Assembly: GCF_004341105.1 (NCBI RefSeq)
Contig: NZ_SLZK01000008.1
Span: forward strand, 124,001-188,000
Source of the DNA: Rhizobium sp. BK418
GTDB lineage: Bacteria > Pseudomonadota > Alphaproteobacteria > Rhizobiales > Rhizobiaceae
Direction: 5' to 3'
DNA: 64,000 nt
Part shown: positions 51,770 to 59,647 of the stretch, piece after piece
Position numbering within the stretch: position 1 is the first letter of the stretch
Layout of the letters: each line of letters starts with the position of its first letter
Notes under the pieces: generated by a model
Told to the model about the DNA's origin: nothing
The model's input: the letters and a program-made list of their open reading frames with translations, nothing else
Databases searched by the model: none
Translations under genes and position numbers: made by a program

Positions 51770-52699
51770 ATGAAGAACGTGCAGACAATCCTGAAGGCCG
51801 GCATCGCCACCGCGCTCGTTACTCTCATGGCGCTGTCCGCCCATGCCGCAGAAGGCGCTGCAGAGAAGATGGAAGGGGCTGAGGTTTCCAAACTCCCCGG
51901 CGTGGCGCTGACGCAGAAGCTGGCGGACAGCCTTCCGGCTACCATCAAGGCATCAGGCATACTGAAGGTCGCGACCGACCTGACCCCGCCGATCAGCTTC
52001 CACGACGATGACGGCAAGCTTGTCGGCATCGACGCCGATATCGCCGCAGCTCTCGGTATCATCCTGGGGCTCAATGTCCAGATGACGGATGTCGGCGCCG
52101 GCGCGGCCATCGTTCCCGCCATCCTGTCCAAACGCTTCGACATGACGATCTCCGGCATCAACGACGACGTGAAACTGGAAAAGCAGGTCGATGTCATCGA
52201 CTACATGTATGACGCCACCACGATCATGACGATCAAGGACAATCCGCTCGGCATCAAGAGCATGGAAGACCTCTGCGGCAAGAAGGTCGCCGTTCCCGTC
52301 GGCACCTTCCAGGGCAAGATGGTTGAGGCCGCCTCTGCAAAATGCAAGACACCGATCGACATCATGGCGATCCCGAAGATGCCTGATGTGCTGCAGGCGG
52401 TGCGCACCGGTCGCGCCGATGCCACCGTCAACGGCTATGCGACCAGCGTTTACACGACCGAACACCAGACCGGCAACGGCAAGGGGCTGCAGGCGCTTCC
52501 GAAAATCCGTCTCGCCGTCGGCTATCTCGGCATGCTGATATCTAAGGACAATCCGGAGCTCCGTGACACCGTCGTCGCCGCCCTGCAGCAGATGGTGGAC
52601 AGCGGCGCCTACGAGACGATCATGAAAAAGTGGAGCCTCGGCCCGCTCGCGGTGAAGACCGTCAAGGTCAACGACGCCGCAAGCATGCCCGCGGAGTAA
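51770..52699 (+). CDS. Amino-acid-type ABC transporter substrate-binding protein
   Basis: A 309-residue periplasmic binding protein of the polar amino acid family (SBP_bac_3). The leader MKNVQTILKAGIATALVTLM ends near AHA (residue 26). The body has GILKVATDLTPPISFHDDDG (ligand-binding segment), LVGIDADIAAALG and RFDMTISGINDDVKLEKQVD. The start at 51770 follows GGGGAT. First gene of a + strand operon with a permease, a TIM-barrel protein and a GntR regulator. Confidence 0.93.
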   Translation: MKNVQTILKAGIATALVTLMALSAHAAEGAAEKMEGAEVSKLPGVALTQKLADSLPATIKASGILKVATDLTPPISFHDDDGKLVGIDADIAAALGIILGLNVQMTDVGAGAAIVPAILSKRFDMTISGINDDVKLEKQVDVIDYMYDATTIMTIKDNPLGIKSMEDLCGKKVAVPVGTFQGKMVEAASAKCKTPIDIMAIPKMPDVLQAVRTGRADATVNGYATSVYTTEHQTGNGKGLQALPKIRLAVGYLGMLISKDNPELRDTVVAALQQMVDSGAYETIMKKWSLGPLAVKTVKVNDAASMPAE

Positions 52700-52704
52700 A
52701 CCTC

Positions 52705-53580
52705 ATGGCACTGTTCTCCGCACAGACAACGACAATGAGCCTGCCGCCACCGGCCATGCGGTCGATCAAGTGGGGACAGTTCGCAACCGGTGCCAGCGCG
52801 ATCCTCGCGCTGGTGCTCCTCGGCAGCGTCCTCGCGCAAAGCCAGAGCGTGCAGTGGTCGGAAATCCCGCGCTATCTCGTGCACCCCCAGATCCTGCGCG
52901 GCGTGCTGCTGACCCTGGAACTGACGGCTGGCGCCATGGTCTTCGGCATTGGGCTCGGCTGCCTTCTTGCCGTGATGGCAACGTCGACAAACATCGTTCT
53001 GAAAGCGATTGCCGCAGGCTTCGTCTGGTGGTTTCGCGGCGTGCCGCTGATCGTCCAGATCTTCCTCTGGTTCAACATCGCGCTCTTCATCCCGCAGGTC
53101 GGGGTGGGCCACTACAGCATCTCGATCAACGATCTCGTTACACCTGCGCTGGCGGGCTTCCTGGCGCTCGGGCTGCATGAAGCCGCCAACATGTCGGAGA
53201 TCATCCGCAGCGGGCTTCTTGCCATCGACCGCGGGCAGCGCGAGGCGGCGACGGCACTCGGATTGAAGCCCCGGCAGACATTCCGCACCGTCATCCTGCC
53301 GCAGGCGGCACGCCTGATCTTGCCCCCGACCGGCAACCAGGCGATCGGCATGCTGAAAGCCAGCGCCATCGTCTCCGTCATCGGTATGCAGGATCTGCTG
53401 ACACAGGCGCAGGTCATCTACGCCCGCAACTTCCTGGTGATCGAACTGCTGTTCGTCGCCTCCGTCTGGTACCTCGCGATCACCACAGTGGCGTCGATCG
53501 GCCAGCATTACCTCGAGAAGAGCCTCCAGCCGAAATGCCGCAACGGCGCCGACAAGTCCCGCACCACGAAACGCGCCTGA
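52705..53580 (+). CDS. Amino-acid-type ABC transporter permease
   Basis: A 291-residue HisM/GlnP-type permease: WWFRGVPLIVQIFLWFNIAL, the EAA-loop EAATALGLKPRQTFRTVILP and GNQAIGMLKASAIVSVIG are characteristic. The start at 52705 is 5 bp after the upstream stop. Only one permease gene is present, so it would function as a homodimer, and no ATPase gene follows. Confidence 0.92.
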   Translation: MALFSAQTTTMSLPPPAMRSIKWGQFATGASAILALVLLGSVLAQSQSVQWSEIPRYLVHPQILRGVLLTLELTAGAMVFGIGLGCLLAVMATSTNIVLKAIAAGFVWWFRGVPLIVQIFLWFNIALFIPQVGVGHYSISINDLVTPALAGFLALGLHEAANMSEIIRSGLLAIDRGQREAATALGLKPRQTFRTVILPQAARLILPPTGNQAIGMLKASAIVSVIGMQDLLTQAQVIYARNFLVIELLFVASVWYLAITTVASIGQHYLEKSLQPKCRNGADKSRTTKRA

Positions 53581-53648
53581 GCGCCAACCAATAACCAAGG
53601 GCCTCGCCAGAGCAGCGAGGCCTGCAAGGAAACCACAAGGAGCATGAC

Positions 53649-54779
53649 GTGAAGCTTGGCATCGACAATATCAAACTGCCAGAATCGAGGAAGCGCGGTC
53701 CTCTCGGCAGCCTGGACCTCGTCAAGGAGCTCGGCCTTTCCGGCATCTTCTTCTCCACCGCGCTGGACATGAGCCCGACGCTCGACATCGGCGAGTTGCG
53801 CGACATCCGGGCGAAGGCCGACGAGCTCGGCCTCTATCTCGAAAGCGGCGTCGGCAAGATCAACCCCTACTGCAGCGCCGAGGAACCTGCCCTTCGCGCC
53901 GCCGGCGATGGCGACATCATCGCCGGCTTCACGCGGATGATCGAGGCGAGCGCCGCCATCGGTTGCTTCGAACTCTGGGTCGCGCCCGGCAACTTCAAGT
54001 CCGAATATCGTGGCCGTCTCGCCAACGACCGCTTCCGCACCGACATTACCTGGGAAGACCAGCTGATCGGCATCGAGAAGGTGCTGCAGAAGCTTGCGCC
54101 CGTCGCCCGCGCCCATGGCGCGCACCTGAACATCGAGACCCATGACGAGATCACCTCCTTCGAGATCCTCAGGGTGATCGAGAAGGTCGGCGCTGACTGC
54201 GTCGGCGCTGTCTTCGACACCGCTAATGGCCTGCAACGCGCCGAGCATCCGGTCTTTGCAGCCAAACGCCTCGCCCCCTATGTCCGCCAGACGCATATCA
54301 AGGACGCCTATGTCGGCCGCGCTCCCGGCGGCCTCGACTTCCAGACCCGCCCCGTTGGCGGCGGCATCGTCGATTTCGAAACGATCCTGCCGATCCTTGC
54401 CGAAGCAAACCCCGCGCTCAACCTCTCGCTGGAGGTCGCAGCCTCCGTCGCCGACAAGCCGCGCAAGGCCAACCCGCGACAGTGCATCGAAATCGACGAC
54501 CCGATCTGGCGCGCCGGCCATCCCGATCTCACGGCCGAAGAACTCGACGCGTACATGGCCCTGGTGGATGCCTATGAGACGCGCGTCGCATCCGGCGAAA
54601 TCCCGGACTGGGAGACCTACGAAGCCAGCCAGTACGGCTATCCGACCTACGAGTACCAGTCCTACGGCTTCGACCAGGCAATCGCCTTCATCAAACAGTC
54701 GGCACGACACATCGAGACGATCTGCAAGAACAATGGGATTGCCCTGACCCCGGTGGCAACGAACCGCAAGGCTGCCTAG
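53649..54779 (+). CDS. Sugar-phosphate-isomerase-like TIM-barrel protein
   Basis: A 376-residue protein of the xylose-isomerase-like TIM-barrel superfamily. The probable metal ligands are Glu in LNIETHDE, Asp in VFDTANGL, His in QTHIKDAY and Glu in LSLEVAAS. The family is usually about 280 residues; this one carries a C-terminal extension of about 80 residues. The start is GTG at 53649 with AAGGAG upstream. It follows the amino-acid permease and probably acts on the imported compound or a derivative. Confidence 0.9.
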   Translation: MKLGIDNIKLPESRKRGPLGSLDLVKELGLSGIFFSTALDMSPTLDIGELRDIRAKADELGLYLESGVGKINPYCSAEEPALRAAGDGDIIAGFTRMIEASAAIGCFELWVAPGNFKSEYRGRLANDRFRTDITWEDQLIGIEKVLQKLAPVARAHGAHLNIETHDEITSFEILRVIEKVGADCVGAVFDTANGLQRAEHPVFAAKRLAPYVRQTHIKDAYVGRAPGGLDFQTRPVGGGIVDFETILPILAEANPALNLSLEVAASVADKPRKANPRQCIEIDDPIWRAGHPDLTAEELDAYMALVDAYETRVASGEIPDWETYEASQYGYPTYEYQSYGFDQAIAFIKQSARHIETICKNNGIALTPVATNRKAA

Positions 54780-54784
54780 CCGTG

Positions 54785-54823
54785 AGCGTGACGCTGGCGG
54801 CGTCCGGCCGCCAGCGTCACGCT
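54785..54823 (+). terminator. 16-bp perfect hairpin
   Basis: AGCGTGACGCTGGCGG and CCGCCAGCGTCACGCT are exact reverse complements around a 7-nt loop, five bases after the TIM-barrel stop. There is no T-run. It separates the transport genes from the GntR gene and probably lowers read-through or stabilises the upstream mRNA. Confidence 0.65.
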
Positions 54824-54935
54824 TGGATCTAGCAACATCGAGTTGCGCACGAACTTTCTTATGGAAAAAATTACAGCATGCCGTTATCGATCCGATCAAT
54901 GCGGTTTGCGAGGGCGCGAACTCCTAGAGGGTATT

Positions 54936-55679
54936 ATGAAGAAAACGCGTCGACAAAACTTGAAAGCTGCCCCTGCCACCAATGGCACGGCCGATACTGC
55001 CGATCATGACGATGTCTCCGAGCGCATCCGTAATACACTGGCGGCGGCGATCGGAGAAGGCGCGCTGAAGCCGGGCACCAAGATCCTTGAAGAGGCGATC
55101 GCCGAGCATTTCGGCGTGAGCCGTACCGTCGTCCGCGGCGCGCTCGGCGTGCTCGAAAGCGACCATCTGCTGGAACGCAAGCGGAACCGCGGCACCTTTG
55201 TCGCCGAACCGAGCATCGAGCAGGCCAAGAACCTCTTCGAGGCGCGCCGCAAATTGGAAAGTATGCTGCTCGAACTCGTCATCCTCCGCGCCACATCCGA
55301 CGAACTGGATGCGCTGGAGCGGTTGACGGACGAGGAAGAACACATCCATCACCACGGTGACGAGAAGTCGAAGACTGTTCTATCGGGGAAATTCCACATC
55401 GTCCTCGCCGATCTCGCCGGCAACCCGGTGCTGACGGAAATGCTCTCCAAGATCGTCGCGCGCCTTTCACTCGTCATGGCTCTCTATGAGGAGGACCGCA
55501 AGGACGACTGCGGCGCCGATCACCACCGCATGATCGTGAAGGCACTGAAGGCGAAGGACCTCAGGAAGGCACAGGACCTGATGGATCACCATCTTGCCGA
55601 CATCGAGGGACGGGTGCGGCTGACTGAGGGACAAGGCGATCGGCACACGTTTATGGCTGTGCTGGAGAACTTTTCATAG
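54936..55679 (+). CDS. GntR-family regulator, FCD (FadR-like) subgroup
   Basis: A 247-residue GntR protein: N-terminal winged helix (about 28-95, EEAIAEHFGVSRTVVRGALG and LERKRNRGTFVAEPS) and a C-terminal all-helical FCD domain with metal-ligand-type residues (EARRKLESMLLELV, and HIVLADLAGNPVL). Start at 54936 is the internal ATG that gives the usual N-terminal length. FCD proteins commonly repress neighbouring transport or catabolic genes and respond to an organic acid. Its place behind the ABC operon supports control of one or both divergent operons. Confidence 0.92.
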   Translation: MKKTRRQNLKAAPATNGTADTADHDDVSERIRNTLAAAIGEGALKPGTKILEEAIAEHFGVSRTVVRGALGVLESDHLLERKRNRGTFVAEPSIEQAKNLFEARRKLESMLLELVILRATSDELDALERLTDEEEHIHHHGDEKSKTVLSGKFHIVLADLAGNPVLTEMLSKIVARLSLVMALYEEDRKDDCGADHHRMIVKALKAKDLRKAQDLMDHHLADIEGRVRLTEGQGDRHTFMAVLENFS

Positions 55680-55741
55680 CACTTTGAACTTAGCCTTTGC
55701 GTGAAACAGCCCCCACTCTCCTGCCGTCGGCGATAATTTAA

Positions 55742-55770
55742 GCTCTTGAACGGAATTGAACTCGCGGCCC
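55742..55770 (-). repeat. tRNA T-arm-like fragment (copy E)
   Basis: The + strand reads GCTCTTGAACGGAATTGAAC followed by TCGCGGCCC. It matches the other copies at TTGA, GGAAT and GAAC and lies 88 bp past the 3' end of the acetyltransferase toxin gene. The 55680-55857 interval has no gene. Confidence 0.35.
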
Positions 55771-55857
55771 TATTTGAGGTCGAGACCTTCTGCGGAAAAT
55801 TCAGCAAGTTAGGAGCGAGATCGAATGCATTCAACCGAAATTATTGATGAGTTCCGC

Positions 55858-56355
55858 CTATGGGTTCAGCGCGTTATTGAGGTCATGCAATGAGACCATC
55901 AGCATCATGGGATCGGAAGGAGAAGACAGGAAGCCGACGGCCTCATAGAAGGCTCGTGCGTCATCTGAAATCGCATGAACGAGCATGCCTCGAATGCCAA
56001 GTACCTCAGCGGCATTGAGCAGGCGCAGGCCCGCGTCGCGCACCAATGCTCTGCCGATACCGCGCCCTTGGTAGGATTGATCAATCGCGAGGCGACCAAG
56101 CACAGCGACCGGAATTGGATCTGGCATATTGCGCCGGAAACGGCCAGGCGCTTCCGGTTGTTTGACGGCGCCGGAGGCGAGCGCGTAATAGGCGATGACG
56201 CGGCTCTCCTCGCACACCACAAAAGTTCGTGATGCTCCGCTCGCTTGATTGGAGCGGGCGCGGCGTCGCAGCCAGTCGTCCAGTTCACGGGCGCCGGAAT
56301 TAAACTCGGCTAGCTGATGATGATCGGCCAGGGGTGCCGGTGCGCTGAGGGTCAC
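55858..56355 (-). CDS. GNAT-type toxin of a type II toxin-antitoxin pair (TacT/AtaT-like)
   Basis: A 165-residue GNAT protein. LGRLAIDQSYQGRGIGRALV contains the acetyl-CoA loop and ARAFYEAVGFLSS the C-terminal motif. The start ADHHQLAEFNSGARELDDWL is typical of toxins that acetylate aminoacyl-tRNA and are paired with DUF1778 antitoxins. The gene overlaps the antitoxin by ATGA. Known relatives block translation by tRNA acetylation; that activity is inferred here. Confidence 0.9.
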   Translation of the reverse strand: MTLSAPAPLADHHQLAEFNSGARELDDWLRRRARSNQASGASRTFVVCEESRVIAYYALASGAVKQPEAPGRFRRNMPDPIPVAVLGRLAIDQSYQGRGIGRALVRDAGLRLLNAAEVLGIRGMLVHAISDDARAFYEAVGFLSSPSDPMMLMVSLHDLNNALNP

Positions 56356-56648
56356 GCCTCATCCCACGGTGCTTTGGTCGACATGGTGCGCGCCAGACGC
56401 TCATTGGGTTGCGTGGGTGCATCGAGCCGGGCAAGATATTCAGCATAGATTTCGGGGCTTACCGTGAAGATAGTGCGGTCGAGCAGCACTTCCTCTGCTC
56501 GACGCTCGGACGCCTCCAGCATGAAATCCGTTCGCGTCTTACCAAGCAACTCAGCGGCGCGATCGATCAAGTTGCGGGTCGCAGGCTTGATGCGCATATT
56601 CAATGGTACGCTTGCGTCCGAGCTTTTGTTCGGATGTGAGGTCGGCAT
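56352..56648 (-). CDS. DUF1778-family antitoxin (TacA/AtaR-like)
   Basis: A 98-residue protein with a ribbon-helix-helix N-terminal domain (LNMRIKPATRNLIDRAAELL, then GKTRTDFMLEASERRAEEVL) and a C-terminal tail (TVSPEIYAEYLARLDAPTQP) of the kind that wraps the toxin. Start at 56648 is the ATG before MPTSHPNKSS; the longer ORF reads through the operator region. It precedes the toxin and overlaps it by ATGA. A nested palindrome lies upstream. Confidence 0.92.
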   Translation of the reverse strand: MPTSHPNKSSDASVPLNMRIKPATRNLIDRAAELLGKTRTDFMLEASERRAEEVLLDRTIFTVSPEIYAEYLARLDAPTQPNERLARTMSTKAPWDEA

Positions 56649-56674
56649 GGCAAACTCCTGTTTGCACCCCATAT

Positions 56675-56725
56675 AGCGTAACGACATCATCTTTACAAGA
56701 GCCGTAAAGACCCTGTCATTACGCT
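56675..56725. promoter_or_regulatory. Nested palindromic operator of the toxin-antitoxin pair
   Basis: Outer arms AGCGTAA (56675) and TTACGCT (56719) and inner arms CTTTAC (56691) and GTAAAG (56704) share one centre at 56700, with 9 bp between outer and inner arms on both sides. The element starts 27 bp upstream of the antitoxin ATG. Ribbon-helix-helix antitoxins autoregulate through such repeated arms. Confidence 0.75.
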
Positions 56726-56763
56726 TTTCAGACAATTCAATTTAGCAGCATAACTCATCTAAA

Positions 56764-56790
56764 TTCTTGAGCGGTGTTCAAACCTACGAT
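56764..56790 (-). repeat. tRNA T-arm-like fragment (copy F, weak)
   Basis: The + strand reads TTCTTGAGCGGTGTTCAAAC followed by CTACGAT and abuts the stop of the ClpP-like gene. It is the weakest of the six copies; only TTGA-GG-GTTC-AACC-ACGA positions agree. Confidence 0.3.
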
Positions 56791-57935
56791 CACTCACAGC
56801 ACACTTTCCGCACATAGGTATTGCCGATCGTCACCATCGAGTCCTTGGCAATAAGGCCATGACCTTCAAGAGCTGTGGAAACATCCTTGGCGTCCTGTTC
56901 GGCGTAGACGTCCTTCAAGGTAACGGCAAACCAGCCGTTAGCGGCAAGATGGGCGGATAGCGGAACCGGCGACTTCCTGACGAAAGCTTCCGCCTCCGGA
57001 AGCGAGCTGAAGCTCCCTACCTGGACATACCTGCCCTCACCAGCATCTTCCTCGAACTGCGCTACGTGAACCCAGGTATAATGCATGAAGCCAACTCTGC
57101 CCGCGACCGCGACCCGGTACCAATCACCACGTACTTCGAGGATTTGTACCGCGGCGCCGTTGCGCGCCTCACCGACGTCCTTTGCGTCCGGATTTCCCAT
57201 TATCTTGATCGGCGCCCGCCCCTTCGGATGACGAACCCAACCGTCGCGGGCGATTGGGACCTCCAGCGAAGGCTCCGCCTTCGCTTGCACGCCGGAGGGC
57301 GTCTGTGGCGCTGCGCTTGGGCTGTCAGGAATAGCTTCCGACGCGGCCAACCGCGCTGCGTTCGGCGTAGTAACCCTGAATTTGGCCATCTCGCTGCCGG
57401 ACAGGTAGCGGATGTCGTTGCTGTCATACGAAAGCGATAGCTGGAGGAGACCAGGATCGACGCCCATCTCGGACATATAGCCGATTATCTCCGCCGTCGT
57501 CTGTTGCACGGCCGAGACCGCGTCCTCGACCTGGACGCCGGTGCTGTCGCTGAAGGAGGATTTGTGAACACCTATCGATCCGGGCTCGGCAAAGCGGCTT
57601 GCGCCACCGAGAAAGGCGAGCGAGCAGGCTGAAGCGCATTCGAACTTGCGAGACTGAACCGTCGAGAGTCCGAGTGATCGGATCAGTCTCCCTAGCTCTA
57701 TAGCCTTCGCGACGTTGCCGCCAGGGCTGTCGAACCCAACTGCAAACAGGTGTTCGCGGGCGGCTAGGTCTCGAAACTGCGAGAGATCGTCGGAGTATTC
57801 AAACGCGCCGGAGATGATGGCAAATTTGCTGCCGGTGTCCGTCTGATGCACATCATAAGCAAGCTTTGCCTCGGTGCTCGCGGCAGCAAAACAGATGGAA
57901 ATTGCGATCAACGCGACCGGAAAGCGGACAGACAT
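56790..57935 (-). CDS. Exported ClpP-like protein with SH3 and SPOR-like domains
   Basis: A 381-residue protein with a Sec signal peptide (MSVRFPVALIAISICFAAAS). Residues about 35-190 have a ClpP/periplasmic serine-protease-like fold: FDSPGGNVAKAIELGRLI, CASACSLAFLGG with probable nucleophile Ser102, and GSIGVHKSSF with His124. After a Pro/Ala-rich linker (about 200-225) comes a bacterial SH3 domain (NGAAVQILEVRGDWYRVAVA), then an SPOR-like C terminus (YVQVGSFSSLPEAEAFVRKS). SH3 and SPOR domains usually bind peptidoglycan, so a cell-wall-anchored protease-like function is plausible. No operon partner. Confidence 0.85.
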   Translation of the reverse strand: MSVRFPVALIAISICFAAASTEAKLAYDVHQTDTGSKFAIISGAFEYSDDLSQFRDLAAREHLFAVGFDSPGGNVAKAIELGRLIRSLGLSTVQSRKFECASACSLAFLGGASRFAEPGSIGVHKSSFSDSTGVQVEDAVSAVQQTTAEIIGYMSEMGVDPGLLQLSLSYDSNDIRYLSGSEMAKFRVTTPNAARLAASEAIPDSPSAAPQTPSGVQAKAEPSLEVPIARDGWVRHPKGRAPIKIMGNPDAKDVGEARNGAAVQILEVRGDWYRVAVAGRVGFMHYTWVHVAQFEEDAGEGRYVQVGSFSSLPEAEAFVRKSPVPLSAHLAANGWFAVTLKDVYAEQDAKDVSTALEGHGLIAKDSMVTIGNTYVRKVCCE

Positions 57936-57992
57936 GCGGCGAACCCTAACGACGGCAAAAGAAAGCCATAGTCGCGCGTTGGTCGCAAGTGC

Positions 57993-58007
57993 TCGAAACG
58001 GTTTCGA
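57993..58007. promoter_or_regulatory. Palindrome TCGAAACGGTTTCGA
   Basis: TCGAAAC and GTTTCGA are exact reverse complements around one G, a 15-bp site 58 bp upstream of the ClpP-like gene start. The form resembles LacI- or PurR-type operators (inverted GAAAC/GTTTC arms). It lies in the 236-bp gap before the T1SS operon's 3' end, which holds no gene. Confidence 0.5.
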
Positions 58008-58171
58008 TCAGAAAGGGTAAAAGTGCGCGGCGACGACGCGACGAGTCCCTACGACGTTTTCCGATTGAATTCTGCAACAAGTGTTGAAGCGGCCTGCGTT
58101 CGCGCGTCGAGCAGTGACATAGCCGCCGATCCGCGGTGTGTCGGTCAGCCAATGCTGCCATCGGCTTTGCG

Positions 58172-59647
58172 TCATCGCTCCTTCAAGGCCTCGGATGAGA
58201 CTTCCGCAATCGGCGAAAACAGGTACTCCAGAATGCGCCGGCTTCCCGTCTTGATCTCGACAGAAACCGCCATGCCGGGGGACAGTGGCACCGCAGTGCC
58301 ATCGACATTGATCCTGTCAGCGTTCGGCATCACCGTGATGGGAAACACGAGGTTCTGGACCCGCTGAGCGTTGCCGATCGGCATTGCGCTCTGCAACTGC
58401 TTGTCTGGCTGACCCTCAAGTTGTTGTGCATCCGGCTCCGGGATCGCATCGGTTGCAACCCGCGTGACCTTGCCTTCGATCACCCCATAGCGCGTGAACG
58501 GAAAGGCCTGAACCTTGATCACCGCCGGTTGGCCGGGCGCGACAAAGCCGATGTCCTGGTTGGGCAGGTAGGCCTCGATTTCCAGCACAGCGTTTTCCGG
58601 CACGACCCGCATCAGTTCCGAGCCCGCCGTGACCACCTGGCCGACGGTCGTGATGGCGGATGTCTGAACCGTCCCGTTGATCGGGCTTTTGATCGTCATG
58701 GCGTCCAGTTTCTTCTGGGCCCGGATGAGCTGCTGTTCCTGGTCGTCGATCTGCCGCGCGGCCTCCGTCTGCTTTTCGACGTTTTCGGCAATGAAGGTCT
58801 TGATCGCTTTCTCACCCTCGCTGGTCGCAACGGCAAGGGCAGCCGCCGCCTCGTCGGCCTGACCGATCTGCTCGGCGAGATCCGCCTCTGCACGCTGTTT
58901 GGACTCGATCGCATCGATCACGCCGGCGCGCGGACCAGCGCTTGACTCCATGAGTTGGGAGCGCATCGTCACACGATCATCCATCGTCGCGATCAGGTTC
59001 TTCTGGGCAGCGACCATCCGATTGAACCGGCCAAGCGAGGCGAGCTGCTGTTCTCTTTGCGAGGAGAGATTGGCAAGCGACGAGGCCAACTGTTCCAGAA
59101 ATGAGCGAAACTGCACCTCCTCGCGGTGCCTGATCGGCTCGGGGATATCGTCGTCGAAGTCGAGCGGCATCGAGATAGCAGTAGGACTGTTCCAGATACC
59201 GGTGCTCTGCCACGCTTCGACCTGCGCTCTCGCGGCGATTCGCCTGACGACCTCCGCACGAAGCGATCGCAAGCTTGCGAGCAATGCGTCGACCTCTGCC
59301 CTTGCCTCCGTCGGATCGAGTTCGACAACGACGTCGCCGGCCTTGACCTTCGAACCGTTGGCGACCGGGATCGAGGCGGTCTTTCCCGTTTCCAGCGACT
59401 GAATGACCTTTACGCGCCCTGTCGGCTGCAGCTTCCCCTGCGCGGTCGCGACGATGTCAAACCGGCCAAAATAACTCCAGACGATCGCCAGGATCACGAA
59501 GACGGATATGAACCAGATCAGCGCCGCCCGGATCGGCGAGGCCGGCGTTTCGAGGATTTCGAGCGCGGCCGGCAGGAACTCCGTATGATCGCGCACCTTG
59601 CGCGGCGGCTTCTTCGGCACCTTTGGCGGACGGACGGCCTGGTTCAT
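58172..59647 (-). CDS. HlyD-family type I secretion membrane-fusion protein
   Basis: A 491-residue periplasmic adaptor. One N-terminal TM segment (IRAALIWFISVFVILAIVWS, about 38-58) is followed by a lipoyl half-motif (VIQSLETGKTASIPVANGSK), a long alpha-helical coiled-coil hairpin (about 105-320) and the second lipoyl/barrel part (IKSPINGTVQTSAITTVGQV) and C-terminal RILEYLFSPIAE, typical of the HlyD/PrtE group. It overlaps the ABC exporter stop by ATGA, so the two are coupled. It should bridge the exporter to an outer-membrane TolC encoded elsewhere. Confidence 0.93.
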   Translation of the reverse strand: MNQAVRPPKVPKKPPRKVRDHTEFLPAALEILETPASPIRAALIWFISVFVILAIVWSYFGRFDIVATAQGKLQPTGRVKVIQSLETGKTASIPVANGSKVKAGDVVVELDPTEARAEVDALLASLRSLRAEVVRRIAARAQVEAWQSTGIWNSPTAISMPLDFDDDIPEPIRHREEVQFRSFLEQLASSLANLSSQREQQLASLGRFNRMVAAQKNLIATMDDRVTMRSQLMESSAGPRAGVIDAIESKQRAEADLAEQIGQADEAAAALAVATSEGEKAIKTFIAENVEKQTEAARQIDDQEQQLIRAQKKLDAMTIKSPINGTVQTSAITTVGQVVTAGSELMRVVPENAVLEIEAYLPNQDIGFVAPGQPAVIKVQAFPFTRYGVIEGKVTRVATDAIPEPDAQQLEGQPDKQLQSAMPIGNAQRVQNLVFPITVMPNADRINVDGTAVPLSPGMAVSVEIKTGSRRILEYLFSPIAEVSSEALKER

